A stretch of 64,000 nucleotides of DNA, taken from assembly GCF_000276665.1 (NCBI RefSeq), contig NW_004955418.1, positions 2,667,628-2,731,627 on the forward strand, given 5' to 3'. Position numbers and translations under genes: made by a program. The notes under the pieces were generated by a model. It ran no database searches. It saw only the letters and a program-made list of their open reading frames with translations, and was not told where the DNA came from. This document shows, piece after piece, positions 1 to 9,612 of the stretch. The first letter of the stretch is position 1. Every line of letters begins with the position of its first letter. The stretch comes from Chinchilla lanigera. Taxonomy: Eukaryota > Chordata > Mammalia > Rodentia > Chinchillidae.

Positions 1-145
1 CTAGAGATGATTTAAAGTATATGGGAAGGCACGTGTAAATTATGCATCTATTCTATACCACCGTATATAGGGAGTTGCACATCTATTGATTTTGGTATGT
101 GCAGGAAGTCCTATAGATACCTAGGGATGACTGTATTGTACTGGG
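1..145. mobile_element. Tigger/MER2-like DNA transposon end
   Basis: The text ctagagatgatttaaagtat followed by a tggtatgtgcagg...tcct segment and gggatgactgta resembles the subterminal and terminal part of Tigger/MER2-type non-autonomous TcMar elements. Related copies lie at 830-965 and 30575-32195. It is cut by the window edge. Non-coding, and probably intronic to the minus-strand gene that starts near 7.4 kb. Confidence 0.6.
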
Positions 146-829
146 GCCATAAAGCACATCTCAAAGTCTGCAGTAACAGGCCTCAATACAGAACATGTTC
201 TTGGATTATACTGTAATGATGTTATAACTTAAAAACAAGAAAAAAAGTAACTAGAAAAATCTCTGAATGTTTAGAATTTGAAACTATAGTACTTATAGTC
301 TAAAAGTCAAAGCAGAAATTGTAATGAAAATCAGAACATTTCAAGTGAATTATAAAAATACTACATACCAAAATTAGAAATACAGCTAGCCAAACCGTGC
401 TTTTACACCTAGCTTTAAATAAGTGTATTTAAAAAGAAGAAATGCTGAAAAGTAATGGACTACAAGAAGTTAGCAAAAGAACAATCATGGAAATTCCCAA
501 AAAGTAGAAAGGAAGAAAGAACAGAAATGAATGCAATAGAAATAGAATACAGAATAGAAAGGATTGGCAAAATTTAAAATTTGGTTCATTGCAAAAACTC
601 AAATCTCTGGTGAGACTGATAAAGGATAAAGAGAAGGTACAAACACCTCATGTCAGGCATGAAAGGGAATTCTTTCCCGCTGCCATTACAAGGACAGTAG
701 AATATTTGATACAGCCCATTCTATGCCAGCAAGAGGCGCTGAAGGGATTAATGGCAATGTACCTTTTATTATATTAAATTTTTAAAAATTTAAACATTCA
801 CTGTTTTTTCAACCATACCCTATATAACC
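146..829. other. AT-rich stretch, no gene recognised
   Basis: AT-rich sequence with A-rich runs. The short ORF at 589-777 has no recognisable domain. Probably first-intron sequence of the minus-strand gene. Confidence 0.5.
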
Positions 830-965
830 AATCTAGAGATGATTTAAAATACAAGGATGTGCAATAGATTATATGCAATACCATACCATTTTATGTAAGA
901 GACCTGGGCACCCACAGAGGATCTTGGAATCAATTCCTTGTGGACAGGGTCCTAAGGGATGACAG
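830..965. mobile_element. Tigger/MER2-like DNA transposon end (second copy)
   Basis: It repeats the motif order of the fragment at the window start: tctagagatgatttaaaata, then taccattttatgtaagagac, then a degenerate terminal inverted repeat (tcttggaatcaattcc...gggatgacagta). The two may be separate insertions or parts of one larger Tigger element. Confidence 0.6.
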
Positions 966-3360
966 TAATAACAAAAACACTACTAGAATTCAGAAAGGCT
1001 TTCAAATAAATGTATTTCTTATTAATCATAAGAAGATCATATATATGCTTTTGTGGCACAGTGAAATCCAGGGTTCAATAACAATTACTGAAAAAATGGG
1101 GACCTTCTATATCTCTGTTCTTCCCATAACTTTCCTTTCTGTGTTAGGCACAAAATCATTCATTCTTTAACTCCTCTCATAAGTGATCAAATCATTAAGC
1201 CAAAGAGAATCTTAGTCATCTAGACTTTAGTTAAGATAACGCAGAGTAGTGCTCTAGACACAGAAAATCAATATTCACAGAGCCTGATACATAACAGAGT
1301 ACGAACTGTAAAGCTGTAGCATAACAGAGGAGCTGATGAACATTTTATGAATAAGTGTTTTGGAAAGGTTTCTGTGTGGTGATACTCAACAACTTGCACA
1401 ATCAAATATAAAAGATTCTTCATTTTACTATGTGAGAGGGCATTAAGTCTGAAAATGCCACAGTAATTTGCATTTAACTATGAGTTACCCCAGCCCAAGA
1501 ATGAAACCCAACCCAGAGGAATGACAGCAGAACAAATCACAGTAAAACTGAGCGAAGTCCTGAAGATTTCAAGTGAGTCACTGGCTGATGGCTTAGCTAA
1601 TGTTTAACTACAAGGTCTAATCATTCTTTTTTTTTGTTTGTTTAAGCCAATTAGAATTTGGTTTTCTATCATAATACATGAATACAGATTCACTATTTCA
1701 GGGTGTAGGTGGGTGGGGGCACTGTTAAAGGGATAATTCTTTGTTGTGTGGGACTACTCCAAACATCACAGGATACTTAGCATATCTAGCCTCTACTGTC
1801 AGTGGGAACTGACAGTTACTGTGACAACAAGAAATGTCCTCATATATCTCCAAATTCTCCAAGTAGGACCACGAACCACCAATCTGTGTGCTCACACGCA
1901 TGCACACGCACACACACACTTCTCACAGTGCTCCACAAGCATGCTTAAATGTACTTAGTATCTATCTTAAACAAATGTGAATAGTCTAATATACCACACA
2001 AATATTCTAACTTTATAAAAACAGTCCATTTTTAAACAGTCATTTATCATTATCTAAATGTTTGGTCAAAATCCTATGCTAACAGCTCACAACTCTTGGG
2101 GTAAACAGTGCTTGCAGATTGCTGCTACTGTGTGAGAAGTCCTAAAGTTACTTTCCCATACGGTAATACTTTAGAAGCATGTTACTTTCTTGTCAATCAT
2201 TCACCTACCCCGAAACGCCACAGATTGGCTTTTCCCAGCCTCCTTGGAATTAGGGCATGGGCATACCTGGAGGACATATGATGCAGGCCTTTGGTGGAAA
2301 GTTTATTTGCCTAGTCAAGGGAAAAGAGGGTAAACTTTTATTGTCCTTGGTAGCTATGTGAGAATGTGATGTACAGAACACAGAAACATCTGCAATCATG
2401 ACAGAATTGTCTAATGACACACAATTTTTAAATATGAAAAGCACCGAGAGCCTTGATGAAGTCTTTGTGCAGCTACACTAAACAGAGAACCCTCCAATTA
2501 CGCACTTCTCTTCACATGAGATACTGGTTAAAATACTGTTAGTTGGGTATTCTCTAACTTGAGGCCTAACTAGTACATGTACTGAAGATCTGACAACTGA
2601 CAGGGGAAGAAGAACCAAGATGACTGCCACGTTTTAAGACTGGATGGCTGAGAAAGGTAGTCACAAAAGAGAAATCAGGAGGAAGAAGGACATAAACACA
2701 TCCCCATATTCACACATCAGGTAAGGAAAGGTGGACACAGATTAAACTGACTTAGTTTTGTTTGAGTTAAACTTGTGGCAATGTATTTAAAATAGCAAAC
2801 TGACAACAAACTGAAGATGGGAAGTAGGGTTTCAGAAGTGAGAAACATCCACACCAAGAAATGACCTATCTGATGAAGAAAAAAAGGGTATGATCACCAA
2901 GAAAACACAGTAAAAGGCATACAGATTCTTCACATTGGTAACCTTCCCAGGACCCATTTCATCTACCCTGCACTGTGCCACAGTGCTTGTTTTTAGATAG
3001 GATTCACCTCACTGGGTAGGCCAATTAGAATAATTCCATCCCTCTGAACAAAGGTATTGTTATAAGCTTAGTAGTATGATGTTCTGTTTGTTCCATCAGT
3101 GGAAAGCTTAGGACTTTGGGGGAAGACCAGAAGGGAAGTATCTCTCTCCCCTTGGAAGTAAATGAAGACAGCTATTGCTGGTGGCCATCTTTTTATAAGG
3201 TTGGAAGGCAATTTGAGCGTAAAGCCCAAGCAGGAGGACAAGGCTGAGAGAGCAGCAGAGATAGGAGGCCTAGCCCCAAGGACACGATCTCTAAACAAAT
3301 CACGCTCCATGCCATTTCTACATGTACTCACCAGTACACGAACCTATGTATGTGTGTATG
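966..3360. other. Intronic-type sequence without a recognised gene
   Basis: No conserved exon, RNA gene or clear repeat was recognised. A short CA-rich run lies at about 1890-1920 and a T-rich run at 1627-1640. ORFs here are under 90 codons, overlap on both strands and look like chance frames. Confidence 0.5.
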
Positions 3361-3364
3361 TATT

Positions 3365-3465
3365 CAAATGGGGTCTTGCTTTGTTGTTCAGGCTGGCCTC
3401 AAACTTGTGATCCTCCCGCCTCAGCCTCCCACGTAACTGATTTTATAGCCATTGTGCCTGGCTTG
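3365..3465 (-). mobile_element. B1-like SINE fragment, antisense
   Basis: The plus strand reads ggggtcttgctttgttgttc, aggctggcctcaaacttgtg, atcctcccgcctcagcctcc, which is the complement of a 7SL-derived B1-like SINE. It is diverged and its 5' end (right side) is degraded. Confidence 0.8.
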
Positions 3466-3784
3466 CTTTTGTTTTTAAATAATGTCTGCAGCATAACTAA
3501 TATAGGGAACAGCTACGGTTAGGGGGAAGAAGAAAGTTGAGACTGTGCAGGAAATATAAAGAAACTTTCAGAGAAATAGGGAATTAGGAAGTACAATGTA
3601 GAAGGACCAAGGAATTGAATAATTTTAGCACTATAGAATAGAATATATTTCACAAGTGGTCTAAAGAAACCAAAAGATGGCATAATAAAAGTGGTCAGGC
3701 AGTCACAGGTGACTTATAAAAAGGCAATTTTAGTAGAATGATAAAGGAAATCACAGTGAAAATGAAAGATAAATTTAACAAGAA

Positions 3785-3958
3785 CTTCACAATGTACCAA
3801 GGTATTTCACTTGGATAGACACTTAACATATATTAACTCCTTCAATATCCACCTGTGAGGTACCTCTAATATCCTACTTTATAGACACAGCCACGTGACT
3901 AAGTGGTTTTAAGTCTTCAAATCTAAGACTAAGAGATTTGGCTCAAAGTCAATGTTCT
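3785..3958 (-). mobile_element. MIR SINE, antisense
   Basis: The core shows ccacctgtgaggtacctcta, tttatagacacagccacgtg and gactaagtggttttaag, matching the inverted MIR layout (gaggtaggtac... ttttacagatgaggaaactg... gttaagtaact). It is diverged and is interrupted on its right by a small poly(A)-tailed insertion. Confidence 0.6.
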
Positions 3959-4106
3959 TATTTGTCTATTTGTTTTCCTGAGAAACTATCTTGTAGATAA
4001 CAATATGTAAAACAACAACCACTGATAATGTCCTACCACTTTGTCTGTAATTCGGTAAGCCCCCCCATTACGATGTTATCCTGTTTTTACTCTTTTAAAA
4101 AAAAAA
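3959..4106 (+). mobile_element. Poly(A)-tailed short retro-insertion of unknown source
   Basis: About 148 bp ending in an A-run is flanked by a perfect 14-bp direct repeat, aaagtcaatgttct, at 3945-3958 and 4107-4120. A tail plus target-site duplication is the signature of L1-mediated retroposition. The body is not ID, B1, MIR or a recognised L1 3' end, and no polyadenylation hexamer is obvious near the tail. It could be a truncated transcript copy or an unfamiliar repeat. Confidence 0.65.
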
Positions 4107-4514
4107 AAAGTCAATGTTCTCCTTACTATTCTAGGATCCTGGGATGAAAGAATGAGTCTTGAGGGGGTGGGCAAAATAAAACAAAAAACACAGTGGACTC
4201 AACATTCATAATGGCATCTTAGAGTTGTATGGAAGATAGCATTTGTATTTGGGAGTCCTAGAAAAGATATACGCATCTACACAACCTAGACACCACTTAA
4301 CGACCACAAGTCATAATGGACAGTTCTAGAGAAAGAGAGAAAGGGAAGATCATGGATACATTTGGAGGGGGCTGCTCCTGAAAAGATCTTCCTTCCTCTG
4401 AAAAGGGACTGAGAAGTCATAAGGAGATTATATTGAAAAGAAAATTGAGAAGTAGAGGGAGTACTCCCCTAGATGGGTGAAATTCTTCTCAGTAAAAGAG
4501 ATGGTGTTATTTGC

Positions 4515-4888
4515 TATATGCTATGATTTTTATCTAGTTGTCTCCCCAAAGCCTCCACTGCTCATAGGTAGGGCTTTCTGGAGGTGAGAGGATCACTGAG
4601 GTGCGATGTTCATCAGGGGACTAGACGAGTTAATAGCTAAATATGAAGGCGGGAGGTGAAGCCTGGTCCTGGCCCAGAAGGGTGTATCTCCCTCCTCCCT
4701 TATTACCTCTGCTTTCTGCTGCCAGTCCTTGAGCTGTTTCTCCTCTGTGATGCCTCTCTGCCATGCTGCCCTGTCTTGGAGCCAGTGAACTATGGTCTGA
4801 AACCTTGACAAACTGTGAGGCAAAATAAACCTTTCCTCCTTTAACTTGTAGGTGTTGGGAATTTTGTCCCAGCAATAACACTACAAAC
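4515..4888 (+). mobile_element. Solo LTR, rodent MaLR-like
   Basis: The start resembles MaLR LTR 5' ends (ctatgatttttatctagttg, then tctccccaaagcc). The 3' part contains aaataaacctttcctccttt followed by gttgggaattttgtcccagc, the poly(A)-signal and R/U5-like block shared with LTRs at 19288-19682 and 61314-61689 and, inverted, with 15576-15927. No internal region is present, so it is solo or truncated. Confidence 0.65.
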
Positions 4889-5249
4889 TTTTAGGAAATG
4901 AGACTAAATAGAACACAACACTAAAGACCCAGAAGAGAGTACTAACTGGTATGAAAACCAACCAATATCCTTATATAACTTTTCTGGCAACTCTCAGGAG
5001 TTCAGGGGTCCAACTGATAAAGATAATGATGTCTTATTCAGGATTGGAGACTAGAAAGGTTAAAGTCCACAGAGAGTAAACCACTCTAGGCCACCAGTAA
5101 GACTTAGTAAAAACCAGTGACCACGGTTATACAGGGTGACAAATGACACAGCAGTAGGCTAGTAAGATAAATGAATAGAGTCAAAGGCAGTTCATAAAGA
5201 CAGTGAAAGAGAAAACAGGTTCCACAAGAGGAAAAGAACTTACATATAT

Positions 5250-5408
5250 GTATTTGTTTTGTTCTTTTGAGACAGGGTCTCACTGTGTAGTGCAGGCTGG
5301 CCTTGAACTTGCTTATGTAGCCCAGGCTGGCCTCAAACTCATGGTGATCCTCCTCCCTCAACCTCCCCAGTGCTGGGATTACAGGCATGCACCACCACGT
5401 CGGGCTAG
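5250..5408 (-). mobile_element. B1-like SINE, antisense
   Basis: It reads tttgagacagggtctcactg, aggctggccttgaacttgct, cccaggctggcctcaaactc, ccccagtgctgggattacag, ending caccaccacgtcgggct. The duplicated ggctggcct block shows the internal duplication typical of the B1-like SINEs in this genome. Confidence 0.92.
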
Positions 5409-5667
5409 GAAGAGAACTTTTGAGGAGAGTTTGTGGTCAGTTTTTTGACAAAGAGCTTAAAATTATTTTGGCAGAAGCAGCCAGCCACTGACTTGGGCTT
5501 GGCAGCCCCAACTTGCCCACTATCCCTTCAAACTGAAAGCAATTTGTAGAGAGACAACAAGCTTAAAAACATGTAGTCTTTGGCTATGCAAAGGTGAAGG
5601 CTACCAACAATAAATGAACTACTATCATCAGCAAAAATATTTCTTTTAAATCAAACAAACACTTCCA

Positions 5668-5800
5668 CTAGGAGTGGTGGTGCACACCTGTAATCCCAGG
5701 ACTTGGGAGGCTGAGGCAGGAGGATTGCCAGGAGTTCGAGGCCAGCCTGGGCTATGTAATGAGACCCTGTCTCAAAAACCAAACACAAAACAAAACATTC
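5668..5800 (+). mobile_element. B1-like SINE
   Basis: It reads ggagtggtggtgcacacctg, taatcccaggacttgggagg, gaggccagcctgggctatgt and ends gagaccctgtctcaaaaacc with an A-rich tail. This is the shorter form without the internal duplication. Confidence 0.92.
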
Positions 5801-6690
5801 ATAAATCAAACAATTCTAGCTCTAAAATTTAACTTAAAAAGCCTACTCATGTGCAATCGCTATCATTTCTATTTTTAATCTCATATCTACAATTTTGGGA
5901 CTCTTCATACATTATCCAATCATGGGAAAGATGAAACAATCAGCCATGGCAACTTCTTCCACTACCACTTGGTAGTGGTTCTGCAGTTTGCACTTACAGA
6001 TTCTGTCAAGTATCGCGCTAATTAGGCCAGTTTCTTATACCAATGATTGTGATTAGGCTTCCCATAAAGGAAGGCGAGCTGATAAGAGGCATACACCTAA
6101 ATCTTACTTTTTAAAAAATCAACTACTAAAAGAATTGTCAAGTAGTACTAACAACTGAGAAAACAAGAAGCGTGAGAACTTTTGAACTTCAAAAGCTTTT
6201 CTCCATTTTACTCCTTTCTAAATAAAACAAAGGGCTTGTACGATACCAGATTCTAAAACCTCAGCGTCAACTGAAGCTAATACTGAATAAAAGAATAAAT
6301 CACGTATCTTTTCTTGTGCCACTATCTGATAGTGCCCATCTCCAAGGTCTTTCTTTGTTTTTTAAAGGAACACAACACTTTACCAATTCTTTCCCTGGAT
6401 CTATAAAACTCAAGCCCCTGCCTCCAAAGTTCAGAGACCAAACGTCTGCTACGCCGAAAGAGATTAATGATTTAGGTGAACAATCACTGCCATCACAGAC
6501 AGCACTGCTTACTGCACTCCGAGGGGTCCGCAGGGTCACAGGACTCAGACCCTCTCCAAAACCACCCCAGTCTCCCGGGAGCTTGATTCCTTCCTGGAGG
6601 TGGGCAGAATCCACTGACCTGTGGACAGTAAGCCCTTTCTCTCTTCTTTGTCACTCCACATGCCTGGCTACCGGGTATCTTCCCAGTTAA
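5801..6690. other. Sequence flanking the CpG island, no exon assigned
   Basis: AT-rich until about 6300, then of intermediate GC. Two overlapping opposite-strand ORFs of about 100-125 codons (6300-6614 minus, 6316-6690 plus) shadow each other and match no family I recognise. It probably lies in intron 1 of the minus-strand gene. Confidence 0.4.
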
Positions 6691-7025
6691 AAACTTTTAA
6701 AGGAAGCAAGAAGGTCGAAACGAGGAAGGTGGGGACAACCACCAACACCGAAGGCGCGGGCGACCCACCCACCTAAGCGACCAACGCTGGAGGCGAAGCG
6801 TCCTCCGGAGCCGGGAGAGGGGCGGCGGGCGTCACGGCCCCCACCCACTGGGTGAGAATGGAGGCCCCGCGTGGCCAGGGGCCGACGCAAGGGCGAGCGG
6901 GGAGGGGAAGGGGTGGGACGCGCAGACCCGGGAGCCGCAGCGCCGGGCCGAGCACCGCCGAGCCCGAGCCCCGGCGGGGCCGAGCCCAGGGAGCGCAGCC
7001 GCGGGAAGCCCGCAGCCTCACTCAC

Positions 7026-7395
7026 CTGCCAGGCGCTCGCCTCGCAGCCAGAAGCACGGGCGCCGCCCGGGCGCTCCCCCTCCTGCGGGACACAGCCCCT
7101 GCCACCGCCGCCACCGCCGCCGCCGGAGCTCCAGGTCCCGGGAGTCGAGGATGGTACGGAAGCGGGCAAAGCGGCGACGGGACCGGAACGCCGGGAGGCG
7201 TACATAGGGGTTGCCGGAGGCCCGGGAAGGCAGCTCCGTACTTCACCTTTCTCACCGGTAGCCCAGGGCGCTTCCCGGGAACAGCATCGCGCCAGCTACG
7301 GCCCGTTGCTCCCGGGCCTTCGCCCGCAGCGCCCCCCCTCAAGCAGCGGCAGCCACACTCCGCCCCCTTGCTACTTGGCCTCCGCCATCTTGTCG
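7026..7395 (-). other. Candidate first exon of an unidentified minus-strand gene
   Basis: The evidence is structural. On the minus strand, sequence downstream of a YY1 start-site motif runs through GC-rich exon-like sequence to a perfect donor, GGCAG|GTGAGTGAGG, with the last exon base at 7026. A minus-strand frame opens at an ATG at 7205-7203 (MYASRRSGPVAALPASVPSS, then a run of about eight glycines) and stays open across the donor, so roughly 60 residues could be coding before the splice. That ATG has a weak Kozak context (C at -3, T at +4). A five-codon upstream ORF starts inside the YY1 motif. The exon may therefore be wholly 5' untranslated, with the start codon in exon 2 outside the window. 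I do not recognise the protein. Transcription would run leftward, making 1-7025 intron 1. The exact start site is inferred. Confidence 0.6.
7383..7392 (-). promoter_or_regulatory. YY1 motif at the likely start site
   Basis: The plus strand reads cgccatcttg, so the minus strand reads CAAGATGGCG. In TATA-less mammalian promoters this motif, in sense orientation, usually lies just downstream of the transcription start. It therefore supports a minus-strand start a few bases to a few tens of bases to its right. Confidence 0.7.
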
Positions 7396-7413
7396 GAGGC
7401 GGGAAGAACACAA

Positions 7414-7425
7414 TGCGCATGCGCG
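7414..7425. promoter_or_regulatory. NRF1 palindromic site
   Basis: tgcgcatgcgcg matches the palindromic NRF1 consensus. It sits about 20-30 bp upstream of the inferred minus-strand start, a common position in housekeeping promoters. Confidence 0.75.
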
Positions 7426-7470
7426 ATCCGCGGCCCGGCGGGCGTCCTGGGCCGGGGCTGGGAGGCAGTA

Positions 7471-7483
7471 GTGCGCAGGCGCG
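7471..7483. promoter_or_regulatory. Second NRF1-like site
   Basis: gtgcgcaggcgcg is a close match to the NRF1 consensus, about 55 bp from the first site. Paired NRF1 sites are typical of CpG-island housekeeping promoters. Confidence 0.6.
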
Positions 7484-7639
7484 CAGCCCCGCCTCCCTCT
7501 GCGGCGTGTGGCTCTGTGGCGCGGTGCGGGGCGCCGCAGCTGCTTCCCAGGAAGCGGACGCCGGGCCTGTTCGTCTCTCCTGAAGGCTGCCGCAGCCACC
7601 TTAATAGACGTACAGCTGCTCTGCAAACAGTCATCCTCG

Positions 7640-8215
7640 GAGAGGCATGTGTGCGTCAGGCCCTGGACTAGGCGCTGATGGTAGCAAGATGCGTAAAACC
7701 GTTCCAGCGTGGAAGACGCTCCTGATCGAGTGGAGATGAACGAACTCTTGCTGCGTACCTGCACCCGAGCCTCTTCCCCCATTGTCATTCGAAGCATCTC
7801 GCTTCCAGAGGGCTCCCTGCTCGTCTCACACCGTTTGATCAGTTCTTTACCTGGCATTACCGCCACACGATGTCAGCTGGGCGTCTCTTAAATGTTAGAC
7901 ACCAGAATATGAAGTGCAAATAAACTCACGGAGCTTACATTCTAGTGTAAACAAAGAGATAGAAACTAAAAATTAAAAGACCCTAAAATCAACAAAATAA
8001 TATTTGGTGGTGATAAAGGGTCAGAAGCGAGCAAACCAGGGAGAGAGGGACGTCAGATCAGGGTCAGAGCCTGCCAGACAGGGAACAACAAAACAGGCCC
8101 GACTGGGAAAAGCCTAGGGCGTGAGAGGCGCTGACAGAGCAGGCCACTTGGCAACGCCAGAATTGCGGTCAGCAGAATGCAGGGGCCAAGTCCAGTAAGG
8201 CGTTGAGACCATGCG
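7640..8215 (-). mobile_element. L2-type LINE fragment(s), antisense
   Basis: Inverted L2 3'-end features: gtgcgtcaggccctggacta followed by ggcgctgatggtagcaagat, and farther right aactcacggagcttacattc, then a diverged tail with gggaaaagcctagggc. The segment 7715-7900 between them fits poorly and may be a separate unique piece. Ancient, non-functional. Confidence 0.55.
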
Positions 8216-8249
8216 AAGAAGTTGGATTTAATTCCAAGTGCTGGTCCCG

Positions 8250-8615
8250 CTGGCTTATTGTCACCCTCCCACTACGCTTCAAACCCTCCGCCTCTTGACT
8301 GCCTCACTGCTTTGTGCAAGCTAATTTGGACTACTGGCAAGACCTGTCTCTTGTTTCCAGTCTAACTTCCTGTTATCTATCAGGTTTCAGTGTAAATGTC
8401 ACTTCAGAAAGGCCATCCTTCCTAAGTAAATCTCTCTTATTCTGCCCATTCTCTATCACTGCATTGTATTATTTCTTTCATGGCACTTAATGTGTTTTTA
8501 AATTAGATATTTATTGTTTCTTTACTCTGTCTCCAACAAACGCTGAATACTAATGCCTAACACCATGCCTGTCATGGGTGGTCACTCAATAAATGTCTGT
8601 TGAACTAATAAAGGT
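8250..8615 (+). mobile_element. L2 LINE 3' end
   Basis: Ordered L2 landmarks: caggtttcagtgtaaatgtc, acttcagaaaggccatcctt, tgcattgtattatttctttc, then aacaccatgcctgtcatggg and tcactcaataaatgtctgtt. This matches the L2 3' UTR end. Short relic only. Confidence 0.75.
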
Positions 8616-8671
8616 AGAAATTTGTCAGCATCTATCTAGTTAGTGATGTACTACGTTGTTTTATATTTGTT

Positions 8672-8766
8672 GCTTTTTTTTTTTTTTTTTTGGTACCAGG
8701 AATTGAACTCAGGATCTTGTGCTTGCCAGGCAGGCGCTTGTGCCGCTGAGCTATATCCTCGGCCCA
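8672..8766 (-). mobile_element. ID-like SINE, antisense
   Basis: A T-run, then ggtaccaggaattgaactca, ggatcttgtgcttgccaggc, gctgagctatatcctcggcc: the complement of the tRNA-derived ID-like SINE with its A and B boxes recognisable. Confidence 0.92.
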
Positions 8767-8889
8767 CTTGTTGGTTTTTTAAATTAAATTCCTAGTCTTA
8801 CCAATTAGACTCGCAGCAGAATTGGGGTGGGTAATGACTATGAGACACAGGGATTGTATTTCCTAAGTTTGCAGTACTGGGAGAAGGAA

Positions 8890-9055
8890 AGCGTTAATGA
8901 AACACCCATTACATGTGCTGTCCGGGTGCTACATACTTAGACCTCACCACAGCCTTGTTGGAAAGTTATCCTCATTTTATACAGGAGTAAACACAAAGAG
9001 ATTAAGTCACTTGCCCATGGAATATGGTGAGAAGTAATGCTGACCCTAAAGTCCA
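8890..9055 (-). mobile_element. MIR SINE, antisense
   Basis: It reads tcaccacagccttgttggaa, tatcctcattttatacagga, agattaagtcacttgcccat, the inverted MIR core and flanks. Diverged. Confidence 0.7.
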
Positions 9056-9173
9056 TTCCTTTACTGATTAGAGAAATTAGACTTGGAGACAGGCTTCACC
9101 AGGTGATCTAACTCTGTCATTAGGAGGTTTTGATTAGAGATTTCAGCTACTACCATTAAGAATTCCATCTGAC

Positions 9174-9260
9174 TGGGCCGGGGATATAGCTCAGTGGCAC
9201 AAGTGCCTGCCTGGCAAGCACAAGGTCCAGAGTTCGATTCTCGGTACAAAAAAAAAAAAA
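9174..9260 (+). mobile_element. ID-like SINE, first of three stacked SINEs
   Basis: It has ggggatatagctcagtggca (A box) and gtccagagttcgattctcgg (B box), then an A-tail. It is flanked by aattccatctga at 9161-9172 and 9261-9272, a 12-bp target-site duplication. Confidence 0.93.
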
Positions 9261-9271
9261 AATTCCATCTG

Positions 9272-9435
9272 AGCTGGGCGTTCTGACGCACGCCTGTAAT
9301 CCCAGCACTGAGGAGGCTGAGGCAGGAGGATTGTTGCGAGTTCGAGACCAGCCTCGGCTCCAAAGTGAGTTTAAGGCCAGCCTGAACTGCATATCAAGAC
9401 ACTGTCTCAAAAAGACCAAAAAAAAAAAAAAAAAA
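9272..9435 (+). mobile_element. B1-like SINE with internal duplication, second of the stack
   Basis: It begins gctgggcgttctgacgcacg, continues taatcccagcactgaggagg, has two copies of the gccagcct block and ends gacactgtctcaaaaagacc plus an A-tail. Its flanks again carry aattccatctg (9261-9271 and 9436-9446), so it used the duplicated target of the neighbouring ID element. Confidence 0.93.
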
Positions 9436-9446
9436 ATTCCATCTGG

Positions 9447-9612
9447 GGATGGTGCACACCACAATTCGCACTTCTCAGGAGGCTAAGGTAGGAGGATCAC
9501 AAATTTAAGGCCAGCCTGGGCAACTTAGTAAACTCTGTCACAAAATAAAAGATAAAAAGAACTGGAAATGTACCTCAGCACTCTGGGTTTGATTCTCAGT
9601 GCTGCAAAAATA
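9447..9612 (+). mobile_element. Composite B1+ID SINE, third of the stack
   Basis: A diverged B1-like half (ggtgcacaccacaattcgca, gaggatcacaaatttaaggc) joins an ID-like half (tgtacctcagcactctgggt, ttgattctcagtgctgcaaa). The same head-to-tail B1-ID architecture recurs at 11928, 23539 and 55125 and, inverted, at 22741, so it is a real family. Confidence 0.8.

Larger units (their letters stand above)
6700..7640. promoter_or_regulatory. CpG-island promoter
   Basis: Sharp rise in G+C and CpG compared with the AT-rich surroundings, with GC-box-like and NRF1/YY1 motifs and no TATA box near the likely start. It is the only such island in the window. The motif layout favours a minus-strand start near 7.4 kb. 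CpG islands are often bidirectional, and the right flank (7430-7640) stays GC-rich, so a divergent plus-strand transcript is possible though no plus-strand splice donor stands out. Confidence 0.9.

Noticed and set aside
6852..7866. Long plus- and minus-strand ORFs in the CpG island (up to 266 codons)
   Set aside because: GC-rich sequence lacks stop codons, so long frames appear in several phases. Only the minus frame reaching the donor at 7026 is kept, and only as a possibility.
9174..9260. ID elements as functional tRNA genes
   Set aside because: They keep A- and B-box-like sequences but lack a foldable anticodon arm and acceptor pairing, and they carry A-tails and target-site duplications. 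They are SINEs.
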